Shown: positions 51,401 to 64,000 of the stretch, piece after piece | How the letters are laid out: each line of letters starts with the position of its first letter | Numbering within the stretch: the stretch's first letter is position 1 | DNA from: Mastigamoeba balamuthi | Taxonomy: Eukaryota; Evosea; Mastigamoebida; Mastigamoebidae | Length of the DNA stretch: 64,000 nucleotides | Direction: 5' to 3' | NCBI GenBank assembly: GCA_902651635.1 | Contig: CACRSC010000089.1 | Span: forward strand, 31,664 to 95,663 | Translations under genes and position numbers: made by a program | The notes under the pieces: model-generated | What the model was told of the DNA's origin: nothing | The model's input: the letters and a program-made list of their open reading frames with translations, nothing else | The model's database searches: none

Positions 51401-53947
51401 TGCGGCATCATCTCCACCACGGGGTTCGCGATCGCCCCGCGCCTGATCCGCGAGAGCCCCGCGCTCCCCGTGCTGCTGGGGATCGCCAACTCGCACCAGG
51501 CGGACCCCGAGGGCTCCGTCAACGCCCTGCGCGCCATCGCCGCGATGTGCGACGGGCCCGAGACGGACGAGGGCAGCGAGTGGGTGCGCGCGACGATGGT
51601 CTCGCAGAACGTGCACAAGCTCGCCTGCTCGCTGCTGCGCGGCACGCCCCCGCCGCTGCAGTACCAGGCCGTCTCGCTCTGCGCGTCGCTCGCGCGCTCG
51701 GCGACGGCGCGCCCGCTGATGGACCTCGCGGCGATCCTGGCGGCCGCGGGCAGCCAGGACCAGCACATCCGCTCGCGTGCGTGCGTCGCTGTCTGCAGGT
51801 TCGCCGCCGACGAGGCGAGCATCGCGGCGCTCAAGCGCGCGCGCGCGCTGCCGGTGCTCGTCGAGATGCTGTTCTCGTCCGAGGCCACGATGCGCGAGTT
51901 TGGCTCGCGGTCGATCGCCCGCATCGCCGAGATCAGCGACCCCGGGGCGTCGGAGTTCCAGGAGCTGCAGCAGCTGGGCGCCGTGCTCGCGCTGCTGCCG
52001 CTGACGGCGGACCCCGAGGCCGCGGTCTCTGCCGCCGCCTGCCAGGCGGTCAACGCGATGATCACGCGCTCGGAGACGTGCCTCAGCACGGCGCTCTCGG
52101 AGAAGGCCCCCTCGGCCGCCGCGTCGGTCCTCCGCGTCCGCGGCTCCTCGTCCGAGGTCCTGGCGTTTGTCCAGGCCGTCACCCGCATCGACCTCGGCGC
52201 GCGCGAGTTTGTCGACGCTGGCGGCGCCGCAGAGCTCGCCAAGCTCGCGGCCGGCGGCGACGCCACGGTCGTCGCGGCGATCGCTGCGCTGGCCAAGGTG
52301 TGCCCGCGCTCGTGGGACGCTGTCATGCAGACGGCGGGCCCCGCGGGCCTCGTCACGCTGGTATCGGCCGCCAACGACGAGGTGCGCAGGCTGGCCGTGG
52401 CCTCGCTCTGCTCGCTGGCCCAGCAGAGCCCCGAGGAGCTCGCCAAGGCCGGCGCGATGCGCGCGCTCGCCGCCGTCGTGGCCGCCGCGCAGCCCGACAG
52501 CCTCGCCGTGGAGCCCGCGGCCTGGGCGTGCGCCGAGATGTGCGCGGTGCCCGACGCTGTGCGCGAGGTCGTCGCGGCCGGGGCCACCGAGGCCTTTGTG
52601 AAGCTGCTCGCCAGCGCGTCGCCCAAGCTGCGCGGGTACGCGATGCGTGTCGTCTCGCAGCTCGCGGCGCTCGGCGACGCCGAGTTCCAGGCCGTCGTCG
52701 GCGCGGGCGCCATCGCGCACTTTGTGAGGGCGCTGGCCGCGCCGGACTCGCCCGACTTTGCCGCGGTGGTCGGCGTGGTGGAGCGCCTCTCGGCCACGCC
52801 TGAGGGCGCCGCTGCCGTCGGCGAGCAGGACGGCGTCCCCGCGGTCGTGCAGCTCCTGCACTCGCAGGCGTACGCCGTGCAGGCCGTCGGCGTCCTCACG
52901 CGCCTGTCGGCCGTGGCCTCGGCGCGCGCGCAGATTGTCTCGAACGACGCCTTCTACGAGGCCCTCGCCCCGCTGCTCTCGGGCGCGGACGACAAGGCCA
53001 GCCAGGCCGCCTCGGCCCTCGTGGCTCTGCTGGCCGGCGAGCGGGCGTTTGCCGAGCGCTTCGCGACGCTGCCCGCGACGTCGGACGCCTTTGTCGCGAT
53101 GCTGCGCAGCCCCGCGCCCGCGGTCGACACGCTGGCGCTCGCCGCGACGGCGCTCGCGGTGCCCAGGTCGCGCAGGGCGCTGGTGGAGCGCGGGTGCATC
53201 GAGCCGCTCGTCGACCTGGGCACCAGCGACTCGCCCTGCGCCGCGAGGGCGCTCGAGGCGCTGGCGCACGCCGTGTGCGACGACAGCGCGCGCAGGGCGT
53301 TCCCCGCCACCGCCGCCGCGTCTGTCGCCGCGCTCGTGACGGAGGACAGGGCCGCCGACCCCGCGTTCACCTCTGCCGTGAAGCTGCTCGGCTCTCTGAT
53401 GGTCTCTGGTGCGCACCGGCCCCTCTCTCCCTCGCAGTGGCTGACCTAGCACGCCCCCCCCGCAGAGTCGCACAGGAAGGCGATTGTCGAGAACGAGGAG
53501 ACGGTGAAGCAGCTGTGCATCGGCGCGCGCAGGGGCGTCGTGCCCTGCGTCTACGCCCTGATCCCCGTCATCGCGGCGGCCACGCCCGCCTCGCGCGACG
53601 CCTTCGCCGACGTCGCCGACAGCGTCGTCGCCGCGCTCGCGTCGCCGGCGCCAGAGACGGCCCCCGGGCTCGCCGACGCGGCCTCGCAGCTGCTGCTCGC
53701 GGCGGTGCCCTGCGGCGAGCCCGTTGCTCTGGCGGTGCGCAACAACTGTGCCGCGCTGGCGTGCGCGGCTGCCACGCTGGGGGCCGCGGCCTCGCAGAAC
53801 GTGCTGCGCGTGCTCGCGTTCTACATGTACTCGGACGACGTGCGCGGGGCGCTGGAGGGGGTGCTGCCCGACATGCTGGGGGCCGAGGCCACCGCCGCCA
53901 GGGAGGACGTGCGCTCGATGGCCGCCTGCCTCGGCATCGACGCCTGA
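48444..53947 (+). CDS. WW-WW-FYVE-like zinc finger-armadillo repeat protein
   Basis: A very short first exon (MSLPS) joins via donor GTGCGG at 48460 to a poly-proline stretch. WW1 is GWVMIPDPATGRPYYFNPVT; WW2 is LPPGWQKAMDPRTGRVFYID. A 64-base intron at 48833-48896 is needed to keep frame. A Gln/Pro-rich linker leads to a FYVE-like finger (about 49480-49810): CCSCGTQFGTFTRRK joined to TQCRCCTREFCDTC and VCHSC. The basic motif reads RRKTQCRCC where FYVE domains have R(R/K)HHCR, so PI3P binding is doubtful. The remaining 1200 residues are armadillo-like helical repeats (EIVRGVIQEAHLVEPL, VRRLAVASLCSLAQQSPEEL and many more) ending ACLGIDA. Probably a scaffold between Pro-rich ligands and endosomal or cytoskeletal partners. 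Confidence 0.85.
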
Positions 53948-54157
53948 GCATGAAAGCATGTCCGGCTTGGTGGCCCCCCCTACTCGGGGTCTGTGTACTT
54001 TGCTGAGTCACTCGCACACGCGGGTAGCGGCCCTCCGACCCTCGCGGCCGTCGTGAAGAAGAGCACTTCCGTTTGGTTTCTGTTCTGCACAGGCGGATTC
54101 ACTTGATTTGCGATATTCTCGTTCCTGCGTGGGACAGATCTGCGTGTGCTGCTAATA

Positions 54158-55749
54158 ATGGAGGCGTCGCCGAGGACTGAGGAGAAGCAGGGGGCGCCGC
54201 AGCGCGAGCGGTTCAGCATACCGCCGCCCCGCGTGCTGCGGTTCCGCACGTCGTTCAACGACGTGATCCTGGACGTACTGCGCAACACGCCGGGGCTCGA
54301 GGAGACGCAGAGCGACACCGAGTGGGAGCTCGCGTGGGTGCAGAAGGACTGGGTCCTCGAGCGCTTCGACGCCTGCCTCCCGCTCAAGGAGTGGCAGCGC
54401 GTCAACCACTTCCGTGCGAGCAGCCCCACTCCCCAGAAAAGCGGAAACCCGCACGAGCGAGCCGAAAACCCGGTGACCAACGCGCTGCGCCGGTGGCTTG
54501 GCCTGCAGGCAACTACTACGAGATCACGAGGAAGGACCTGCTCATAAAGAACCTCAAGCGCACCAGGAAGCAGTTCGAGCGCGACGGCAAGCACGAGGAG
54601 GCCCTCAAGTACGACTTCTTCCCTCAGAGGTGCGCACCATGCAGTCGTAGCACTGCCCCACCACCCCGGGCTCACCGTTTGCTGGGGCCAGCTTCTACAT
54701 GCCGTCCGAGTACGCCCTCTTCCTCGACGAGTTCAAGCGCAACCCGGGGCAGATCTGGATCATGAAGCCCACCAACCGCTCGCTAGGAAAGGGCATCTTC
54801 CTCATCAACAAGCTCTCCCAGGTCACCACACCAGGCCAACCAGCCCTGTCTCTCAACGGTTCTCGTACTGGGGATTATGAACCAACAGGTGACCGACTGG
54901 AGGACAGACGTCGTCAGGGACGCGGCGGCGCCGCACCCCAAGGCGTACATCGTGCAGCGGTACATCGACAACCCGCTGCTGATCGGCGGCAAGAAGTTCG
55001 ACTGCCGCGTCTACGTGCTGGTGCTCTCGTACGTGCCTCTGGTCGTCTACCTCTACCGCACGGGCTTCGCGCGCTTCACGCACCACCGCTTCTCGCTCTC
55101 GGACATCGGCAACACGTTCGTGCACCTCACCAACGTCGCCATCCAGAAGAACTCGGATGCCTACACGGGCCACGCTAAGGTCCGCCTCAGGGAGCTTTTT
55201 TTGCTCGAATTCAATTGAATCGAAACATCGAATGCCAGTGGGAGACGACGAACCTGCGCAAGTTCGTCACCGCGTCTCGCGGGGTCGCCGCGGCAGAGAA
55301 GCTGTTCCTCGACATCCAGGACGTGCTGCTTAACGCGCTGCTGGCCGTGCAGCGCGTCATCATACAGGACAAGCACTGCTACGAGCTCTACGGATACGGT
55401 GACCCCGTGACCCCCTCGGCCTCTTTCGGCGAAAACCGACCCGACGATGCGCTGAAACCGGTGGTGGGCAGACATACTGATCGACGACAACCTGAAGCCG
55501 TGGATCATCGAGGTGAACGCGTGCCCGTCGATGACGGCGGAGAACGAGGACGACTACAGGATCAAGACGTGCCTGCTGCAGGACACGATCGAGCTCGCGG
55601 ACCTCTGGAAGCGCCGCGAGCCCGGGGCCTACCCGACCAAGCTCGGCGGCTTCGACCTCATCTACAACAACGGGCCCGTCATCGAGGTCGGCATGCTCGG
55701 CGCCGCCAACCGACGCCTGCGCCCCCTCGACGTCGCCGCCGTCGAGTAG
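54158..55749 (+). CDS. TTLL9: Tubulin tyrosine ligase-like protein, TTLL9-type polyglutamylase
   Basis: Adds glutamate chains to tubulin of axonemes. After a 30-residue leader the TTL domain runs to the end: [128 protein letters not shown] and GGFDLIYNNGPV. ATP-grasp residues (KPxxxxxGKGI, DxR, ExNxxP) are present. Six introns include donors GTGCGA (54414) and GTGCGC (54630). The order and the GGFDL..NDGPV-type C terminus fit TTLL9 best. It implies the organism has or had a flagellum. Confidence 0.9.
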
Positions 55750-56237
55750 TGACATCATCAGCCCCCCCACGCACGCCTGCGCGGCACGGAGCACAGCCGG
55801 CACGCGGAGCACACAACAGCTCGATTTACACCGGGTTTTCCAGCCTGGACAAGTATTCAGAAACCCGTAGTGGGCCTCGCCTGGAGGTGTGCGCCGAGCT
55901 ACGCCACTGGTCTCTGGGTGCCAATGCCCGATTCTCGCAACCCTCCGAATTGCAGAGCAGAAATGGTACAGGCACTGCATTGCCCGCGCTCTCATGCCTC
56001 CAGGACTCGCCCCAAAAGAGCACTTCAAGGCGAGTTGTGCCCTTTTTCGGTAGGGAAAACCGCGACATAGACGGTGAAGCCCGTTCCGAGTCCAGAAAAA
56101 TCGGCCCCTAAGGATCGGAGGAGCCAGGACAATTCACGAGAAAAGCACAAAAAGCTGAGAAGCGCCACCCGGCTTTGCCTGCGCACCCCAGCGCATCTTG
56201 GCAGTCAGAACGCACCGCACCCTCCTTGCCCACAAAA
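55750..56237. promoter_or_regulatory. Spacer upstream of the cyclase gene
   Basis: 488 bases, no gene seen; holds the 3' end of the TTLL9 transcript and the cyclase promoter by position. Confidence 0.4.
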
Positions 56238-58602
56238 ATGCCGCGGAAGATGCGTGTCTCGGCCGGCACGACGACGGCGGCGATAAACCTGGTGACGTCG
56301 ATCGTGCTGGTGGGCGTCGTGATCGCGATCTTCGCGACGCTGTCGACCGAGTTCTCGCTGAGCCTGATCCGCAAGAGCATCGGCATGCAGCTCGACATTC
56401 AGGTCGCCACCGTCGAAACTGTCAATAACCGGACAACGGACATCGCGCAGCACTTCCAGACGCTGTTCCAGTCGGAGATGCTGCCGGCCAAGTCGGACTT
56501 CGACACGATGACGCCGTTCTACTGGGGCTACAAGGCGCTGCAGACTTACGTCTCGTGGATCGCGTACTACTTCCCCGAGGACCACGGGCACTTTGTCGCC
56601 GTGATGTTCTCCAAGCTCGACGGCGGAATCATCTGCGCGGCCAACGGCATCCGGACCATCAACCAGGCCAAGACGACGGCGCAGATCGTGCGCTACACGG
56701 TCAGCGAGACGGAAGAGGGCAGGGTGGAGTACAGGTGGCTGCGCAACTACACGGGGGCCACCAGCTCGTACCTCGCGGGGCAGCTGGGCGACGCCGTCTC
56801 GCACATCATCGTCCCCGCGGCTGCCACGGGCGAGCTCGTCATCGCGCACTCGCTGCGGCTGTGCACGGGCGGCAGGACGTGCCTGCCCGACACGCCCGGC
56901 CAGGCGGGCATCTTCCAGATCTGGACGACGGGCGCGGACCTCGGCGACAACCTGCGCAGGTCTCTGGTCCGCAACGCCGAGCGCGACGCGCGGGCGTTCG
57001 TCACCGACAGGACGGGCCGCCTGGTCGCCGTCTCGCACGGGAAGCCCTCGGTCCTGGTGGGCTCGAGGATGCAGTACCTCATGTGCGACAACGCGTCGTC
57101 GGGCGACAGCACGACAGCGGGCATCGGGCGCGACCTCATCCGCGACGGGGTCGTCGGCAAGGAGTTCCTGATGCACGGCACGAGCAGGCACATCGTCTCG
57201 TCGCGCAACATCCTCATCGGCACCGACGGCACCGTCTGGACGGTCTACTACGCGGTGCCGACGTCGGCCGTCTACGGGGGGCTCCGCAGGACCATCGGCA
57301 TCTGCGTGGGCATCGCGGGGTCGCTGGCGCTGGTCGCCGCGCTGGTCTCGTGGGCCGTCCAGCACGTGTTCCTCACCAAGCCGCTCAGCAGGGCCGTGAG
57401 CACCATCAACACGCTGGCGCGCCTCAACATGAACGGCATCGCCGAGGCCACACTGCCCCTGGGCGCGGTAAGCACCGACGCCACACAGCCCAAGAGGCCC
57501 GAGCCCCAGTCATCGGACGAACAACATCACTCGTTGAAGAGGAACAGACCCACGGGGCCCGCGGTGATGGGGAACTTCCTCAACGAGGTCTCCGGAGTGC
57601 TGCAGGCCGCGGACAAGATGGTGCACTCGCTCTACTGCGTCGGCCGCTACGTCTCGATGGACCTCGCCACGTGGGTCATCGGCCAGGAGGTCCTCTCGTC
57701 GCCGCTGCAGCCGCGCGACGTCTCGGTGCTGTTCTGCGACATCGAGGGCTCGACCGCCATGATCGACAAGTGCAGGGCAGAGGACACGATGGCCGAGTTC
57801 GCCGAGCTGCTCAACGAGATCCTGACAGCCCTCGCCAACACCGCCAAGCAGTTTGGAGGCTACATCGACAAGTTCATCGGAGACGGTACGCTCATCATCG
57901 CCAGCCCACTTCTCCCCTCTCCTGACACACACATCCTTCCCATCGCCAGAGGTCATGGTGGTGTTCAACGCGCCGTGCGAGTGCCCCGCGCACGAGTGCA
58001 GGGCGTGCGAGGCAGCGGTGGCAATGCAGAACTGCATAGAGGAGATGGGCAGGGAGTGGGAGTCGCAGGGCAAGTACCGGAGCTTCCGCTGCCCGCGCGT
58101 GCGCGTCTCCGTGGCCTCGGGCACCGTCCTCGTCGGCGACATCGGCGCGTTCGGCACGCTGGTCAACTACACCGCCATCGGCGAGGTCGTCTGCATCGCC
58201 GCGCGGCTGCAGGAGGTCGCCAAGTACATCAAGCCGCCGTCCCGCGTGCTCGTCACGGGCGACACGTGGAACGCCGCAGCCCGCCAGGGCGTCGTCTCGG
58301 TGCCCTCGCAGGCGCAGGTCTCGGCGATCGTGGGGCACTCGTGCGGGACGACGACGGTGCGCGGGTGCAGCCTGCCGCTGGCCCTGTACACGCTGCTGGG
58401 GTACAGCCAGGCGCTCGACGAGTGGGTCTCCTCCAACGCCGCGCACTTCCAGCGCGGCATGGACGCGCTGGCCAGCGGCGACCACGTGACCTGCGCGGAC
58501 GAGCTCTCGCAGGTCGACGGGGAATACATACCGGCCGTCCGGGACGCTGCCATCACCGCGTGCAGGGCAGAGACTGCCGTCCTCGACCTGGCGAAAAAGT
58601 GA
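56238..58602 (+). CDS. Membrane-bound class III nucleotide cyclase with Cache-like ectodomain
   Basis: Two exons joined at donor GTACGC (57886) to acceptor near 57951; the junction restores FIGDEVMVVF. N-terminal span (INLVTSIVLVGVVIAIFATL), then about 320 extracellular residues with a dCache-like layout (FPEDHGHFVAVMFSKLDGG, GQAGIFQIWTTGADLG), and a second span (IGICVGIAGSLALVAALVSW). The cyclase domain starts at about residue 490: VSVLFCDIEGSTAMID with the first metal Asp, YIDKFIGDEVMVVF with Lys and the second metal Asp, and NYTAIGEVVCIAARLQ. Lys plus Thr at the purine sites is the class IIIb adenylyl cyclase pattern. The catalytic Asn of VNxAxR is Cys here; the Arg is kept. Likely converts ATP to cAMP if active. 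Confidence 0.87.
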
Positions 58603-58823
58603 AGGCAGCCACACACAGTGCACGCACCACATGACCTCATACATCCCACCCTAACACTGTATGCACTGTATTCGCGACCACATTGTTCCTCGAAAGCCCT
58701 CCAACGCCACAACAGGCCCGAGTCTTGGCCGACTATATGCGTTAGGAGTGACGTAGTGCTCCGCGAAGCTTACGCGCTCGTTCTCGGCAGCACCGCTCCA
58801 CTAGGACGTGACCCAGTCCGGTA

Positions 58824-60850
58824 TTACCTGCGATCCAGCTGGGTGAGAGCCGTGCCAGATCGTCTGGCTGGGGAATGGCAGAGAGCACGAACGACGCTGT
58901 CGAAGCCCAGCGTGTCGTAGTCGATTCCGGGGAAGTCCCGGCGAGGCGCCACGCTGCCGCCCCACGAGACGTCCAGGGGATAGGGCAGCAGGTGCGAGCA
59001 CGGCCTCCACTCCCTCGCGCAGTAGCTCTCGTAGTTGCTCTGCGCGATCGCCCTCAGCGCCCTCACTGCCTCTGCGCTGCCGGGCCTCTCGAACTCGGGC
59101 AGATCGACGCCCGCATGCTCGCGCCACAGAGCCCTGCGGAACCCCGCCGCTGGCCTGCCGGGGCCAGAGGCCACGACTGCGAGTTCCGTGTCGCGGTTGC
59201 CCGCCAGGCTGCGCTCGTTGAGGTTCGCCGAGCCCACGATGGCGACCCTGTCGTCGATGACGATCGCCTTGCTGTGCACGTAGATGGGGTGGCGCTCGGC
59301 CCTGACCGCCGCTCTCTGGTACCTCGAGGCGCTGGCCAGGCGCTCGTCCGTGGCCCTGCGTCGCAGGTCCTCGGGCAGCCGCTCGCGCCTGCCGAGACAG
59401 AAGAGACAGAGGTAGTCGAGCGGGTCCTCCGAGGACCTCAGCTCCTGGGCGATCATCCGGAACATCATGCCCAGCGTCTTGCTCTGCCAGTGCAGGATCT
59501 CGCGGACCGTCCACGAGCCCGGGACGCCCTCGGGGGCCGCGGGCAGCAGCACGACAGCCCGCACAGGCCGACCGTCCCTGATGCCTCTGCAGATGCGCGC
59601 CGCGAGCTCGAAGGGGACCCCGTTGGGGCACTGGGACGCACGGCCGCCGCCCCAGTGGTCTGACGACCCGATGAAGAACTGGTTCTCGATGTAGACCGAC
59701 TCCTGGGCCTCGCGGATGCACCGCAGGTACGCCAGCTGGATGCCCGTCTCGGTGACCCTCACGCCAGAGGCCGAGTGCCTGTCAATGGACCGCACCACCT
59801 GCACATTCCTGCGGCCCGTGAGCCCCTCCAGCCTTCAAAGGCACACCGCTAACTCACCACGTGGGCGAGCAGCTCAGAGGAGCGCAGAAGCAGAAGTGGT
59901 CGTGCTGCAGGCCGGAGAGAATAGCAGCGGCCCTCGACTGCTTCTTCCATCGCTGCTCGAAGTTGACCAGCACGTCCCACGCCGCCTCCCCCTGGACACT
60001 GGCGCACGTGTCGTGCCAGGGCTCTCGAGGTCCCAGCTCCTCGTCTGCAATTCCGCACCTCTATTGAGGGAAGGGCCCACCGAGGCTCAGTACGAGGTTC
60101 TCTCCCTACAACGCTGCTCACGTTGTAGAAGTCGCCGCGGTGTGCCCCCTGCAGAGACCCGAACAGGGGGTGGTCTGGCGAGTCCCACCGGCCGCGCGCG
60201 ATGTCGAGGCCGCCCACGAACGCCACGAGGCCCCTGCGCGTGCAAACGGACCCGGCGCAGGCTGGAGCGCAGTCGCAGACGACGGACTTCTGGTGGTGCG
60301 TCCACGAGATGACCGAGGATGCGCTCCTGGGGTCCGCCGTGCGGTGGCCCGCGAGCCGCAGCGACTCTGCGACGACGACGCGCGTGGCCCTGAAGTAGTC
60401 GCGGGGGTCCGGGTCTCCGTGCCACTGCGCCCCCGAGAGGTCCCCCGTCGCGTGCGAGTCCCACGTGTGCAGCAGCACCAGCACGCCCAACGAGGCCTTG
60501 CGGACCAGCAGCTCTCCCACGGTCTCGCTGCTCGAGGGCCCCGAGCGCACGAGGCGCACGTCGGGGTCGAAGTTCCACCCCGCGATGAGAACTAGCTCCC
60601 GAGCACTTGAGATGGCCTCGCGCAGGGCAGCCCAGCAGCCTTGCGGCGCGTGGGTCTGGCCCTCTGGGAGAGCGTCGCTGGCGTCGCGGAAGAGAGAGAC
60701 AGGGCAGCCGGAACGCTGTGGGAAGCACGAGGGGTGCAGATCGCGCGGCGGGGGCGGTGGCCTCCTGCGGCCTGCGCGACCCACCACGGCAGCAACCCTG
60801 GCTGCCCCCACGACAGCACGGTTCACAGCCGGAGCCCAGGAGTTGCCCAT
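58824..60850 (-). CDS. Phospholipase D (two HKD motifs)
   Basis: Hydrolyses phosphatidylcholine to phosphatidic acid. Start at 60850 ([20 protein letters not shown]) with a weakly hydrophobic leader. HKD1 is [12 protein letters not shown] and HKD2 is [20 protein letters not shown]; both His, Lys and Asp are present. [14 protein letters not shown] between them matches plant and amoebal PLDs. No C2 or PX/PH domain is visible at the N terminus. Introns lie near 60100 and 59830. PLD product phosphatidic acid commonly stimulates Arf and membrane traffic, fitting the ArfGEF in the same window, though linkage is not evidence of function. Confidence 0.9.
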
Positions 60851-61045
60851 CTCAGGCTGAACGTATAAAACGCCGATTCGGATTGCTCCCAGAGAGAAGC
60901 ACAGGCGAAAGACAGACCGAAAGGTCCTTTGTTCTTTTGCCGAGCGTTGGCGTGAAGTTCTAACTGCAGCCTGTAGTGATAGAGAATGCGAGGGGCAACG
61001 ATCTCTGCAACGCGCCACAACCACCAACTGCCCTTGTGAAACTAC

Positions 61046-63340
<2,295 letters not shown>

Positions 63341-64000
63341 GGTCGAGCGATTACAGTGGCTGTTCGGAATAGCTCGAGCCGAGCCGGGCGAAGGAGAACT
63401 GCTGCCAGAATAACCCCCGAGATCACACAGCCTCCCAGAAAGGGTGTTCTGCCCAATCGACTCTAGCGGAAATCGCACGGCACCCAGCCACACCTGGCCC
63501 GAGTCTCACCAGCGCTGCGTCCGTATCTGGTGCTCCTCGCCATACTCAAGCAGTTTTGCGATACGTAACAGGCCGCGAATTCGTCGTGTTTATATTCTTC
63601 TGTCGGACAAGGCCAGAGAATGACCCACTTTCCACTTTCCACCACCTTCCTGGGTGCGATAGCATTGCCAGCAACACAGCGCTAAGAATAGCAGACAGCA
63701 ATTGAGGAGGGAATGCCTGTTAAGCCTTCTTTTTGCAGAGGAGAGATGAAAACAGCCGACGCCCCGACTCCTATTCAGTGGGCGCCCTCGCAATGTACTG
63801 CGTGGCCCGCGCCCGCCTGCGCGCGCCGCTGAGGGGCGGCGACCGCCAGGATCCCCGTCTGGTGTCGCACATCGCGTATGCAAAGCGGCGTCAGTCGAGG
63901 CGTCCGGGTCTTGGGGGGGGAGCAGCGGCCTCTTCGCACCCTCTGCAGCGCTTGCTCGATGCACGAGGGCATCAGCGAGATCATCGAGGAGCGCACTGGC
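63341..64000 (-). CDS. Possible 3' exons of a gene leaving the right edge; rest empty
   Basis: On the minus strand, 63996 downward reads VRSSMISLMPSCIEQALQR, then a good local-type donor (GTGCGA), and an AG before TGILAVAAPQRRAQAGAGHA with a stop at 63775-63777. This could be the end of a gene that begins beyond the window. The family is not recognised and the short length makes this weak. From 63341 to 63774 I see no gene; it should include the promoter of kinase copy 3. Confidence 0.25.

Noticed and set aside
50690-53959. Open frame of 1089 codons on the minus strand
   Set aside because: It is antisense to the armadillo-repeat exons and is rich in Arg, Gly and Ala as expected for the shadow of a GC-rich gene; the plus strand encodes clear helical repeats.

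Overview
The window is nuclear DNA of a unicellular eukaryote. Genes are GC-rich, on both strands, 100-900 bases apart, and most are cut by short introns (commonly 47-80 bases). No bacterial operon, rRNA, tRNA or CRISPR array was found. The gene set (class F-type flavodiiron protein fused to rubredoxin and NADH-rubredoxin oxidoreductase, TKL kinases, Cache-like receptors, formin, FYVE protein, a flagellar-type TTLL9 enzyme) suggests a free-living, oxygen-avoiding amoeboflagellate. An archamoeba such as Mastigamoeba is my best guess; this is inference, not a database match.

Layout. 1-4232 (+): 3' part of a large surface protein with nidogen-like, Cys-rich and thrombospondin type 3 repeats. 4606-6924 (-): secreted alpha-amylase. 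7815-11173 (+): flavodiiron fusion. 11844-13929 (+): F-BAR/SH3 protein. 14110-16926 (-): formin. 17185-17460 (-): small ISG12/IFI6-like protein. 18020-20365 (-): membrane sensor with RGS domain. 20705-22317 and 23066-24729 (-): two paralogous Cys-rich surface receptors. 25503-26179 (+): unrecognised secreted protein. 26742-29048 (+) and 29517-31861 (-): two TKL kinases tail to tail, with a third copy at 61046-63340 (-) and a broken copy at 34225-34875 (-). 31.9-36.4 kb is a decayed, partly AT-rich zone with two pseudogenes. 36585-43189 (-): BIG-type ArfGEF with an internal MYND finger. 43564-44918 (+): DUF3825-like protein. 45085-46575 (-): Golgi-type glycosyltransferase. 46686-48091 (+): PDCD2. 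48444-53947 (+): WW-WW-FYVE-ARM protein. 54158-55749 (+): TTLL9. 56238-58602 (+): membrane class III nucleotide cyclase. 58824-60850 (-): phospholipase D. The right end may hold the 3' exon of another gene.

Themes. Signalling and membrane dynamics dominate: Cache-like sensors feeding an RGS domain and a cyclase, kinases with an EF-hand-like module, ArfGEF, PLD, FYVE, F-BAR and formin. These would fit phagocytosis and motility, with amylase for feeding and the flavodiiron protein for O2/NO removal. Two genome-wide signals stand out: 5' splice sites read GTRCG rather than GTRAG, and several introns appear to use GC-AG borders.
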